From positions 1-64,000 of the IMG/VR virus record IMGVR_UViG_3300046167_000921: a stretch of 64,000 bases of DNA. One strand, written 5' to 3'. The DNA is from a virus. Positions 24,036 through 31,170 of this stretch are shown here, one piece after another. A model generated the notes under the pieces. It was given only the letters and a program-made list of their open reading frames with translations. It was not told the DNA's origin and ran no database searches. The position numbers and the translations under genes are program-made. Numbering within the stretch: the first letter of the stretch is position 1; each line of letters starts with the position of its first letter.

Positions 24036-24380
24036 TCAAAATCGGAGGTTGGGGTGCTGAACTTTCCACTTTTTTGCCCAACTCTCGATCACTTTCAGCT
24101 TAGGGGCATTCTTCAGCACAGCTTTGTAGACCATCCCGTCTTTACGACGGACGAAGCCGATCTGAACCTTCACGCCTTCACGCCTGAGAAGCTCAACGAG
24201 GTACAGAGACGCATCGTGGACTTTTGGGTTATTGTGGATGTTGATTACTTCTTTCAGCTCTTTTGGAGAGACCTTAGAATGAAGCACTTGTAAAGTAAGT
24301 TGCTCAAGGGTGTGAGCCTCGATTACAAATTCACCACCACGGTAGTAATATGAGGTCATTTCAGTTTTTACAGTTTTCAT
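24036..24380 (-). CDS. hypothetical protein, 114 aa
   Basis: A small protein with a helix-rich centre (LEQLTLQVLHSKVSPKELKE) and a strongly basic C-terminus. AAAGGAT precedes the ATG. It lies 19 bases upstream of the 23744-24016 gene in the same direction. No family recognised. Confidence 0.7.
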   Translation of the reverse strand: MKTVKTEMTSYYYRGGEFVIEAHTLEQLTLQVLHSKVSPKELKEVINIHNNPKVHDASLYLVELLRREGVKVQIGFVRRKDGMVYKAVLKNAPKLKVIESWAKKWKVQHPNLRF

Positions 24381-24402
24381 TGTATATCCTTTCTAGGTAT
24401 TA

Positions 24403-24421
24403 CTCTTATCAAACACAAGAG
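24403..24421 (+). promoter_or_regulatory. short SD-blocking leader hairpin
   Basis: CTCTT (24403-24407) pairs with AAGAG (24417-24421), the latter part of the AAGAGAGG ribosome site of the gene at 24430. TTACTCTTATC provides a weak AT-rich box overlapping the arm. Confidence 0.35.
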
Positions 24422-24429
24422 AGGTCGCT

Positions 24430-24795
24430 ATGAGAGAGATAGACATTTTTATAGAAAACTTCATAAACATACTAGGTCATGAAGTCTGGACACAGGTGAT
24501 CAAGGAACAGGTCAAGGGGGAGGGTGTCCTCTATTCTGTGATAGTTAGACCTTTTTATGGGAGTGCTACAAAGTGGTTTGGAGGCAAGGAAGGATATGTC
24601 TCTACACCTGAGTTCAAAAAGATCACACGCCGCGTCTCCTCCGCTTTTAAGAAGTCGGCTAAAATGAGATCTCGAGTGAAACTTGACCCAGAGGGCTTCT
24701 TGCTAAAGCCATCCTCTAAGAGATTTAAAGGTAAGAGTTACTACCCTATGGGTTCTGCTTATCTGCATATGGTCTTTGTGTCCACGCAGACCTGA
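24430..24795 (+). CDS. hypothetical protein, 121 aa
   Basis: Isolated plus-strand gene among minus-strand ones. The product is basic in its second half (KKITRRVSSAFKKSAKMRSR). Its last 50 bases overlap the 3' end of the convergent gene 24746-25093. No family recognised. Confidence 0.65.
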   Translation: MREIDIFIENFINILGHEVWTQVIKEQVKGEGVLYSVIVRPFYGSATKWFGGKEGYVSTPEFKKITRRVSSAFKKSAKMRSRVKLDPEGFLLKPSSKRFKGKSYYPMGSAYLHMVFVSTQT

Positions 24796-25093
24796 TATGG
24801 TGGAATATGTCCAAGATGTCCTCCCACTTCTGTGAGTCTCTGTGGAAGTCTTGTATATACCACTCCCCTGTAAGGTCACATACGTCATTGTGGTTATCAA
24901 AGAGTGGTTCATCTATATAAATCTTAAAGCCGTAAGCCTCTGCGAGGTAAGTTCCCCCAGAGTCTTTGGACTGACGAATGTGAAAGCCACATTCTTCAAG
25001 ACCTTTGCAGACAGCTTGGAACAGGTCTAGTCCTTCTAGAGGGTAGATCTCTTTAGCCCATACTCTGTGTCCGTTTGATATCTTCGTGTACAT
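24746..25093 (-). CDS. hypothetical protein, 115 aa
   Basis: Good SD (AAAGGAT). The product has a compact alpha-beta appearance (GLDLFQAVCKGLEECGFHI, GGTYLAEAYGFKIYIDEPLF), common in small phage accessory proteins. Convergent overlap of 50 bases with the plus-strand gene ending at 24795. No family recognised. Confidence 0.7.
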   Translation of the reverse strand: MYTKISNGHRVWAKEIYPLEGLDLFQAVCKGLEECGFHIRQSKDSGGTYLAEAYGFKIYIDEPLFDNHNDVCDLTGEWYIQDFHRDSQKWEDILDIFHHIRSAWTQRPYADKQNP

Positions 25094-25144
25094 GATAGAT
25101 CCTTTATAGTTGCCCTACCCTTAATATACAAAAGGAGAGCAAGC

Positions 25145-25201
25145 CATGAGAAAACATCGCTTGAAGAGAGCACAGATACAGAGGAAGCTTCTATCTACTT
25201 A
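25145..25201 (+). CDS. possible 18-residue basic peptide
   Basis: ATG at 25145 is preceded by AAAGGAG with good spacing and by CTTAATATAC, a promoter-like stretch. It encodes MRKHRLKRAQIQRKLLST, half of it Arg/Lys, and stops with a 7-base overlap with the convergent gene 25195-25656. It may be a real small peptide, a leader, or the remnant of a longer gene replaced by its neighbour. Confidence 0.35.
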
Positions 25202-25656
25202 GAGTGAGAGTCTGCTATAGCACTCGCACACCATGAGTCTGGCTTAACCTTTACCTCTTGAAACCCACACCCTCTGACCATAGACACTAGAGTGTTTGCG
25301 TATTGGGAGGTTCTCGCCCTTGAGTTCTCGGGGCTAACATCTATGTGTATCTCGATGTTAGCTTCTTCAACTTCTCTCTGGATGTCTTGAGCCAGCTCTA
25401 AGGACATTTGGGTCTCACAATAGACCCTGTTGAACAAGTCATAAGAGGTGATTGGAGGGTGCTTGACATAGAAGTACCTACAATCATAGTCCTTGTTTGA
25501 TGACGTGACCGCGATAGCAGAGACGAAAAGGGTACCGTCCCTGTGAGGCTGACTGTCTGTGCCTATAAAGATGGTTGACTGATACTTGGAAGCGTTCTTG
25601 ATGAACAGGATAATGTCTGAAAAGTTGACACTAACCCTCCTACCTGTTTGCCACAT
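25195..25656 (-). CDS. RNase H-like protein, YkuK/DUF458 family
   Basis: 153 residues with the YkuK-type pattern: IFIGTDSQ (first acidic residue on strand 1), FVSAIAVTS, a central RVYCETQMSLELAQ helix and HIDVSPENSRART. The family is predicted to have an RNase H-like fold; substrate unknown. The start at 25656 has GAGAGGG upstream, with a stop just above it in frame. A remnant of a second copy lies at 27150-27240 next to the methyltransferase. Confidence 0.7.
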   Translation of the reverse strand: MWQTGRRVSVNFSDIILFIKNASKYQSTIFIGTDSQPHRDGTLFVSAIAVTSSNKDYDCRYFYVKHPPITSYDLFNRVYCETQMSLELAQDIQREVEEANIEIHIDVSPENSRARTSQYANTLVSMVRGCGFQEVKVKPDSWCASAIADSHSK

Positions 25657-25747
25657 TCGACCCTCTCTTTCTTGTTCTTCATTATACAGGACCTCCTCTT
25701 TTTTTGATAATAGCAGTATATGAAAGAAGAAAGAACAGGAGATAGGA

Positions 25748-26050
25748 ATGCCAGATTTAACACCTTTTACAGTAGCTTACTGCCCATCTGCTAAGACCCC
25801 CGTACAGATCGAGGGGTCTAAGGGCAACGTGTACAACGTCTTCAAAGGACGAACCGCACACTATGACTTTGATTGGATTTGTCAGTGTGCTGGTCGGAAG
25901 TACCGACCTCATGTGGACTGCAAGCATATCCACCTTGTGAAGAGGGATACCTGTGAGTGGAATGAGTCCACCAGCCCTGAGCCTTACGAGGGAGATGGAA
26001 AGTGTCCTTGCTGTGGCGAGTCTGTTGACTTCATCACAATGTGGGGTTGA
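25748..26050 (+). CDS. SWIM-type zinc finger protein
   Basis: 100 residues. WICQCAG...VDCKHIHL is a CxCx(11-12)CxH pattern, the SWIM zinc-finger signature, which binds nucleic acid or proteins. Near the C-terminus GKCPCCGES adds a C-x2-C half site. The start follows CAGGAG. The SWIM motif is more often part of larger helicases, recombinases or transposases; here it stands alone. Its role is unknown, perhaps DNA-binding regulator. Confidence 0.75.
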   Translation: MPDLTPFTVAYCPSAKTPVQIEGSKGNVYNVFKGRTAHYDFDWICQCAGRKYRPHVDCKHIHLVKRDTCEWNESTSPEPYEGDGKCPCCGESVDFITMWG

Positions 26051-26054
26051 TGCT

Positions 26055-26435
26055 ATGGCTACATTTTACAGGAACTGTGATCACCGAGGCAGGTGGAGGG
26101 GAGACCCTCTTGACTTTCTTTTGATCAAGATCGAAAGCCGACAACATACCAAAAGAGAAATCGTCTCCCTATTGGAAAGCATTGGGTTCAAGCTCTATTG
26201 GATCAAAAAGTCTAGGGGCAGGCAGGGAGATATCATCTGGACAGCCAAGACCAAGAATGACATTTACGGTAAAGGAATCCTCGACGGAGGGGAGTTAATT
26301 ACCGCTCGTTTGAATTGGATAACCTATGACGCAGACATGGTCTCGTTTTGGCATAGGACAAATCTTGATCTACGAAAACGCCTATTCTACTCCATTAACT
26401 TAGAAGGAAACACTCTAGAGCCGTACACCTACTAA
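26055..26435 (+). CDS. hypothetical protein, 126 aa
   Basis: The frame opens at 25953, but the ATG at 26055 (MATFYRNCDHRG) is chosen because upstream codons overlap the SWIM gene. It lies 4 bases after that gene, so is translationally linked to it. The product is basic with a winged-helix-like composition (REIVSLLESIGFKLYWIKK). Terminated at 26441. Confidence 0.65.
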   Translation: MATFYRNCDHRGRWRGDPLDFLLIKIESRQHTKREIVSLLESIGFKLYWIKKSRGRQGDIIWTAKTKNDIYGKGILDGGELITARLNWITYDADMVSFWHRTNLDLRKRLFYSINLEGNTLEPYTY

Positions 26436-26440
26436 GGTAC

Positions 26441-26466
26441 TACCACCCTTCGGGGTGGTTTTTTTT
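26441..26466 (+). terminator. rho-independent terminator
   Basis: ACCACCC, TTC loop region, GGGTGGT, followed by TTTTTTT. Separates the SWIM operon from the gene at 26513. Confidence 0.9.
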
Positions 26467-26470
26467 GTTC

Positions 26471-26505
26471 TTTTATTGCCTCCTTACACCAGACTAAGAA
26501 GGAGG
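26471..26505 (+). promoter_or_regulatory. AT-rich box and perfect 7-bp SD-blocking hairpin
   Basis: TTTTATT (26471-26477) directly after a terminator is followed by CCTCCTT (26479-26485), the exact complement of the SD AAGGAGG (26499-26505), with a 13-base loop. A start site about 7 bases after the box would fall at the end of the blocking arm. One of the cleanest examples in the window. AGAC/GTCT (26491/26505) offers an alternative pairing. Confidence 0.65.
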
Positions 26506-26512
26506 TCTAAGC

Positions 26513-27112
26513 ATGAGACAACTAACAGCATCACAGAAAATCGCTCAACTTGAACACCGTATCGCTCATCTTGAGAAGCAGGCCTTAATTGGTATTTTCA
26601 AGAGCAATATGAGACGAGCTAAAGAGATTCACAAGGCGATACATCAAGACATTAGCAAAGGGTACGAGCAATGGCTAATAGACCAGATACTCCCTTTTCA
26701 GATTTCTAGACAATTGGGCCGAGACTATGAATTCAAATACGAACACGCCCCTGATAACAAATACGAGGGGGCTATCGGCTCTTACCATGATAGCCATGAG
26801 AGGGATGTCAAGTCACTAAGTGCGAACAAGTTTACGGTCGATATGTGGCGGGGTGCGAATATAGATCTTGACCTAACTATCGTCTTTGACGAGAGGAGCC
26901 TCGGCAGCAAGATCAGAGGTAAAGATCCTTCTTTCACCGTCTACATGGATGGGAAGAAAGCATTTCACCTCAAGAATATTAGAGACATCAAAAACGGCTT
27001 GGCTTGGAAGCATACCCTAAAGGCTCTCAAGACGGAGTTTAGAGAGCTGGGGAGAGAGATCGAAGACTACACTAGAGATTTTCTCGAAACACATGAAGAC
27101 GAGCATATCTGA
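26513..27112 (+). CDS. protein with shared N-terminal leader helix, 199 aa
   Basis: The first 22 residues (MRQLTASQKIAQLEHRIA and on to HLEK) are nearly identical to those of the 31171 protein, after which the two sequences are unrelated. The first 50 bases of coding sequence are also identical between the genes. The body is an acidic/basic mixed alpha-beta domain (VDMWRGANIDLDLTIVFD, FTVYMDGKKAFHLK) with a charged helical end. I infer a common targeting peptide on different cargo. The cargo function is unknown. Confidence 0.82.
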   Translation: MRQLTASQKIAQLEHRIAHLEKQALIGIFKSNMRRAKEIHKAIHQDISKGYEQWLIDQILPFQISRQLGRDYEFKYEHAPDNKYEGAIGSYHDSHERDVKSLSANKFTVDMWRGANIDLDLTIVFDERSLGSKIRGKDPSFTVYMDGKKAFHLKNIRDIKNGLAWKHTLKALKTEFRELGREIEDYTRDFLETHEDEHI

Positions 27113-27149
27113 AAGAAAATATTAAAACAAGACAACAAGGTTCATTACC

Positions 27150-27240
27150 CCGCCTATAGACTCTAAAGTATTTGCGTATTGGGAGGTCTTCCCTTTAGAG
27201 TTTTCGGAGCTTACGTCTATATGGATTTCGAGATTTCTTC
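27150..27240 (-). pseudogene. remnant of a second YkuK-like RNase H gene
   Basis: On the minus strand this segment encodes NLEIHIDVSSENSKGKTSQY followed by ANTLESIGGV, matching the 25195-25656 protein (NIEIHIDVSPENSRARTSQY, ANTLVSMVRGC). Only the C-terminal third survives; the rest is replaced by the methyltransferase gene, whose last codons (27217-27240) read through the remnant in another frame. It marks the junction of an insertion or replacement. Confidence 0.75.
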
Positions 27241-27636
27241 GTCCTTAATTAAAATATCTAAAACCGATCTTGCAACGGCCTGAGCAAGGATAGGAGGTAC
27301 TGCGTTACCTACTTGCCCAAATTGAGTCATCGAAACTTTTCTTTTACTACTATATGAATCTAAGCGTGTTCCGACGAACTCCCAATCTAATGGGAATGTT
27401 TGCAAACAGGCCAATTCGCGGACTGTAAGCATTCTATCGTAATTAGGATGAATGAAGTCCCTATAGCCACTTCTAGTAACAGTCGGAGAAGGCTTATTTG
27501 GATCTAATCGTCTATATGTAGACCCAAAAGTTTTCGTAATATCTGAAAGCTTTTTCCCTTGTTCTACAAGTTTAATCTTTTTTATCGTACTAGGAGCATG
27601 AGCGGTTTTCTCGTGGTTTTTAAGTTTAGTGTCCAT
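27217..27636 (-). CDS. C5 cytosine DNA methyltransferase, C-terminal part (frame split)
   Basis: 139 residues with the end of the target-recognition region and motifs IX and X: STYRRLDPNKPSPTVTR, LTVRELACLQTFPLDWEF and QVGNAVPPILAQAVARS. Alone it cannot methylate. It overlaps the upstream part (27626-28396) by 11 bases at an A6 tract (27638-27643 on the plus strand as T6); removal of one base fuses the two into one typical enzyme of about 395 residues. Base composition is more AT-rich than the surroundings, with frequent ATA and TTA codons, which suggests transfer. Confidence 0.85.
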   Translation of the reverse strand: MDTKLKNHEKTAHAPSTIKKIKLVEQGKKLSDITKTFGSTYRRLDPNKPSPTVTRSGYRDFIHPNYDRMLTVRELACLQTFPLDWEFVGTRLDSYSSKRKVSMTQFGQVGNAVPPILAQAVARSVLDILIKDEEISKSI

Positions 27637-28396
27637 GTTTTTTAATCCTATCTTTGATAGTTTTAGAAATCTTTAATGCATTTTCAGAAGGGGGGCTAGC
27701 GTCGGACAGTGAGCCAATCGCATCTCCGACTGTCGTGTAGGGCAAAAGGGTACTTTCTGAAAATGCATTAAACAAGGTTATCTGCCCCCTCGCGACTAAT
27801 TCAGACGATTCTGTAATGCCGTGAGTAGCCTTTGGGAACTCAAATACCTGATTTATTCTATTACCGACAATAAAGAATCTCTCTCTGAACTGCGGGGCCC
27901 CAAAATGTGCGGAATTTAAAACTTGAAAACTTAGCTCATAACTATATTCAATATCATCATATAAGATTGGCTCGCTCATCCCACTTACTATTGCATCCTT
28001 TGCTCTACCTTTTGACCAATTTACCATCCCTTTTACATTTTCCATTACAAATACCTTTGGCAAAGCTTCTCTAACCACTCGAATATACTCTAGTAAAAGA
28101 AGCCCCCTTGGGTCATCCATCCCCATCCGATCCCCTGCTAAGCTAAAGCTTTGGCAAGGAGGCCCGCCTATAACTACGTCTATGTCTAGAGGCTTTACTC
28201 CTGCCGTCCGTAAAATTTCTTCAGTCGTGATCCCTGAAATATCACCTTCTATAACAGGTACATTTGGCATATTCAGTCTTAGCGTCTCACAACAAGAGTG
28301 ATCTTGTTCTACTGCAACAAGAGTCTGAAAGCCTGCTGCATGAAATCCGATATCCATCCCTCCCGCCCCCGAAAATAAACTAATTAAAGTTTTCAA
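27626..28396 (-). CDS. C5 cytosine DNA methyltransferase, N-terminal catalytic part
   Basis: 256 residues with motif I SLFSGAGGMDIGFHAAGF, motif IV GGPPCQSFSLAG with the catalytic Cys, motif VI VMENVKGM, and motif VIII QFRERFFIVGNR. The enzyme transfers a methyl group from S-adenosylmethionine to C5 of cytosine; the sequence specificity cannot be read from the sequence. No restriction enzyme gene is adjacent, so a solitary protective methylase is likely. The gene sits beside a YkuK remnant and differs in base composition from its neighbours, so was probably acquired recently. See the C-terminal part for the frame split. Confidence 0.92.
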   Translation of the reverse strand: MKTLISLFSGAGGMDIGFHAAGFQTLVAVEQDHSCCETLRLNMPNVPVIEGDISGITTEEILRTAGVKPLDIDVVIGGPPCQSFSLAGDRMGMDDPRGLLLLEYIRVVREALPKVFVMENVKGMVNWSKGRAKDAIVSGMSEPILYDDIEYSYELSFQVLNSAHFGAPQFRERFFIVGNRINQVFEFPKATHGITESSELVARGQITLFNAFSESTLLPYTTVGDAIGSLSDASPPSENALKISKTIKDRIKKHGH

Positions 28397-28402
28397 GCGT
28401 TC

Positions 28403-28455
28403 CCCCTTGTCTTCTATTATATACAGTACGGTATAGAGATATTATACCCGAGACT
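28403..28455 (-). promoter_or_regulatory. probable sigma70-like promoter region of the methyltransferase
   Basis: On the minus strand GGTATAATATC and, 24 bases on, TATATAATAG lie upstream of the methyltransferase start, unlike the TTTATAT boxes of phage leaders. Either could be a -10 element; no convincing -35 at 17 bp was found. The ribosome site is AAGGGGG. Confidence 0.4.
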
Positions 28456-28520
28456 CAAGTGGCTTTAGCTCTTATCAGATGGAAAGAATCTACGATAAGC
28501 TAGGGTATCGTTACTAAATT

Positions 28521-28562
28521 CTTTATCACCCCCCCTCTGAAGCTACAAACACAGCTAAGGAG
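28521..28562 (+). promoter_or_regulatory. AT-rich box and symmetrical SD-blocking hairpin
   Basis: TTTATCA (28521-28527) precedes CCTC-TGA-AGCT (28533-28543), which folds on AGCT-AAG-GAGG (28552-28562) with an 8-base loop and a 3x3 internal loop. The GAGG is part of the AAGGAGGAG ribosome site. Confidence 0.5.
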
Positions 28563-28570
28563 GAGTAAAG

Positions 28571-29674
28571 ATGTTCCATCACTTAACAATGGCCGTTCGA
28601 GATAGGATGATTAAAGAGCTTCGTGAGTATTGGCAAGACCACCCTCGTTATGAAACTCTCTCACGAAACATACAAGGTAAGTACGCCTTTGATGAGAGGC
28701 CTCAGTTTGGCATGGTCATTAAAACATCGGGTGCGAGTAACGTAATCCTAAGCCCTGATAACTTCATAGGTCATGTTAAAGGCTATGTCTCACTCGCTAA
28801 AGTAAAGAACAAGAAGAGCGTCTCTATAGAGTGGGCTAAAGAGGACAGCTTCGTGAAGCCAGAAGAGGGCGTTTACCACATCAAGGTAGAAAAGAATAAC
28901 AGGGTTGAAGACCCCAATGCCTATATTATGAACTATCAGAGATATGTGTATAGGAAAGAACCTTCTCCCATATTCTCTGACCCCACCACGATTGGGCTTG
29001 CGTATACTCCTCACGGAGACTCTTTGAGAATCCGAGAAGCTCCTTCGGGCAGAGTTTTGGGAGCAACGGAATACGTCTTGAATGGGTCAACCGTAACTTT
29101 AATAGAAGAGGTTCAACAAGGACTGTCTTTAAGTGCGGAGTACACAAGTAAAGATGAGTTCTTGAATGGCCCTTTCCACGTAACCCCAGACTGTGCTTTC
29201 CGCAAGATCATACCAGGTGTCGTCATTGCAGTGGGTCGCTGGATAGAGGATGGAGATGAGCAGGTAATTGTTGTGTCCAACAAGCAGGAGATTGTAGCTA
29301 GGGAGCATGGGGGGAGGTGGGAAATCTCTGTGGATATAGACTTAGTTACAAGGGATGTCCACTCACAGGCTGACATAGCGGATAGGACTGTGGTTTGGCT
29401 TTGGTCTACGTTGAGGCCAAAGCTGGCAAATATGGGTTTAGAGATGTCCGACGTTGGACTCGGGGGAGAGGGTGAGGAAGTTTATGATGAAAATGGAGAT
29501 GATTATTTCTACACCGCCTCTATGAGTCTTAGTCTTCAGACGGATTGGTTTATCCACTTCCCTGTACTAGTTCCTATTCGGGGGTCTAGTCAGGACCTAG
29601 TGCCTATCTCAGAGTTTGATGCTCCTCTTGTGGGCTTAGGTAGAGACAGCAGTTTCGTACAGAGGATAATTTGA
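28571..29674 (+). CDS. probable virion structural protein, 367 aa
   Basis: The N-terminus (VRDRMIKELREYWQDHPRY) is helical, the rest is beta-rich with repeated short strands (VILSPDNFIGHVKGYVSLA, VIAVGRWIEDGDEQVIVVS) and acidic loops, the composition of phage neck, baseplate or tail-terminator proteins. No exact family could be named. Leader and position upstream of structural genes fit a virion role. Confidence 0.6.
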   Translation: MFHHLTMAVRDRMIKELREYWQDHPRYETLSRNIQGKYAFDERPQFGMVIKTSGASNVILSPDNFIGHVKGYVSLAKVKNKKSVSIEWAKEDSFVKPEEGVYHIKVEKNNRVEDPNAYIMNYQRYVYRKEPSPIFSDPTTIGLAYTPHGDSLRIREAPSGRVLGATEYVLNGSTVTLIEEVQQGLSLSAEYTSKDEFLNGPFHVTPDCAFRKIIPGVVIAVGRWIEDGDEQVIVVSNKQEIVAREHGGRWEISVDIDLVTRDVHSQADIADRTVVWLWSTLRPKLANMGLEMSDVGLGGEGEEVYDENGDDYFYTASMSLSLQTDWFIHFPVLVPIRGSSQDLVPISEFDAPLVGLGRDSSFVQRII

Positions 29675-29721
29675 TATGTCATTTATTGCGGTCTTGAGTA
29701 AAGCTATCGAAAGGATGTTAA

Positions 29722-31095
29722 ATGAGCACCAAGCTACCAAAAAAGAAAAGCTATAACCCGTCTGACTTTAACCGCTATGGAAAGGAATGGGCAAGCAGAG
29801 ATCCTCGCAGGAGTATTGCTAATGTGAAGTTTTCAGGGGCGACGCTCATAATAGAGCCTGTCCACAAATTTTACGGCTGCACATTCAACAACTGCGTTAT
29901 TGTCCTAAAAAGCTATGGCAGAGAGAGTAGCCATCACCTAAAAATAAATAAGTTTAACAACTGTGTTATACGAGACAAGAGAGGCGATAATTCAGACGTG
30001 ACCTTTGGAAGTTGTACCCTCAAAAGCACAGTTGTGAAAAGTCCTATCGGACTAGGGGAACCTACCGAAAAAACTCATTTCATTAACTGCGAAATAAAAA
30101 AAGGGTACGGCAATGTTGATTTTAAGGGGGTCAACCTTGATGGCACTAAAGGCTTTAAATATGCCGATACTTCAATAGTAGAACACAAGGGTGTGACTGC
30201 TGAAGAAAAGGTGGTTATGGGTAGAAATGTTCAGAAGCTAGCAAGGGCTTTGAATAAGGTCAAAAACTTCAAGACCCTACTGAAGAAAGTGATCGCTCTT
30301 GAAGAGCAGTATGTCTATAAGAAGCACTTTGGTAGCGAACTGAGGACTCTAAGAGTAGAAATCAGGAAGCGGATTAAAGAGAAGCTGCGTAAAAATCAGG
30401 AAGAGGCTAGGCTTCGTCAACAGATCCAGCAAGAAGTTCAACTACTCAATCTGGATCTCGCTCGAGCCCAAGGAGATGATGAGTTAGTGCCTATTATGAT
30501 GAGGGCAGATTCTCTTCTTGAAGACCCCCTTGCTGAAGAATTCAAAGCTGACTTAGGGTTTATACAAGAGACAGCTAAATCCAAGCTCTCTCTCTGGGAG
30601 CGTATGCTTAAAAATAAGAGAAAACTCTTCAATGAGGGTCGTAGGGCTTCACAGATCAGAACCGCGTCACAGATGCTCAACCATCTCAACAAAGAGGCAG
30701 GAGTCTTCGACTCGTTTTCAGAGGGGGTGCTTAAATCTATCCTAGAGAAAGTCCTCAAGATGATGGTCGAAGAGAATCTGATTTCGGAGCACTTCAGCTA
30801 CAGCCCAAGTATTAAGTTCATTAAAAGAGGCGGGTTGGAGAGTGCGTTCGTGAAGGGCAACAATGACCTCGGAGACTTCTCTATCAGGGTAAACAAGAAG
30901 GGGGAGAATGTAGTTGTTTTCTTAAGACCCTCTGAAGGAGGTCGTGTGCTATTAGGGAAGGATGTCAGGTTCTCCCTAATAGACCCCAAAGCCTCTGAGA
31001 GGAAGATCCTTCAAGAAGTAGGGGGTAGTTTAAAAAGTAAGGGCAAAGTCGGCTTACTGCATGAGCTACTTACGGGCTACAACCCTCACCTTTAA
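29722..31095 (+). CDS. three-part protein: Cys-type repeats, coiled coil with RASQIRTAS site, C-terminal domain
   Basis: Residues about 30-150 are degenerate pentapeptide-like repeats with Cys at the turns (FYGCTFNNCVIV, FNNCVI, FGSCTL, FINCEI), like the 10296 protein. Residues about 160-310 form charged helices. At about 310-325 lies RRASQIRTASQML, the motif found near the end of the cassette proteins, but here a further domain of about 140 residues follows (starting AGVFDSFSEGVLKS). If the motif is a protease site the C-terminal domain would be released as a separate polypeptide. Function unknown. Confidence 0.82.
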   Translation: MSTKLPKKKSYNPSDFNRYGKEWASRDPRRSIANVKFSGATLIIEPVHKFYGCTFNNCVIVLKSYGRESSHHLKINKFNNCVIRDKRGDNSDVTFGSCTLKSTVVKSPIGLGEPTEKTHFINCEIKKGYGNVDFKGVNLDGTKGFKYADTSIVEHKGVTAEEKVVMGRNVQKLARALNKVKNFKTLLKKVIALEEQYVYKKHFGSELRTLRVEIRKRIKEKLRKNQEEARLRQQIQQEVQLLNLDLARAQGDDELVPIMMRADSLLEDPLAEEFKADLGFIQETAKSKLSLWERMLKNKRKLFNEGRRASQIRTASQMLNHLNKEAGVFDSFSEGVLKSILEKVLKMMVEENLISEHFSYSPSIKFIKRGGLESAFVKGNNDLGDFSIRVNKKGENVVVFLRPSEGGRVLLGKDVRFSLIDPKASERKILQEVGGSLKSKGKVGLLHELLTGYNPHL

Positions 31096-31158
31096 CCTTC
31101 TCCCTCTCAAACGTTATAGTCTTTAAATAATCAGAAGATAACTGACCCAATTAATGAA

Positions 31159-31170
31159 AGGATTTGTCCT
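31159..31170 (+). promoter_or_regulatory. minimal SD hairpin at 31171 start
   Basis: AGGA (31159-31162) in the AAAGGA ribosome site pairs with TCCT (31167-31170) directly before the ATG, loop TTTG. Only 4 bp; the blocking arm is downstream of the SD rather than upstream as in other leaders. Confidence 0.3.

Noticed and set aside
25563-25763. Minus-strand ORF with ATG at 25682 after AGGAGGT
   Set aside because: The SD is good, but the frame runs only 39 codons over the YkuK-like gene and loses coding character; kept only as a possible upstream leader of that gene.
28400-28570. N-terminal half of the YkuK remnant on the far side of the methyltransferase
   Set aside because: I translated the minus strand here looking for the IFIGTDSQ region and found no match, so a clean insertion into an intact gene cannot be claimed.
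29676-29756. 26-codon ORF MSFIAVLSKAIERML between 28571 and 29722 genes
   Set aside because: It contains the SD and start of the 29722 gene and lacks its own SD.
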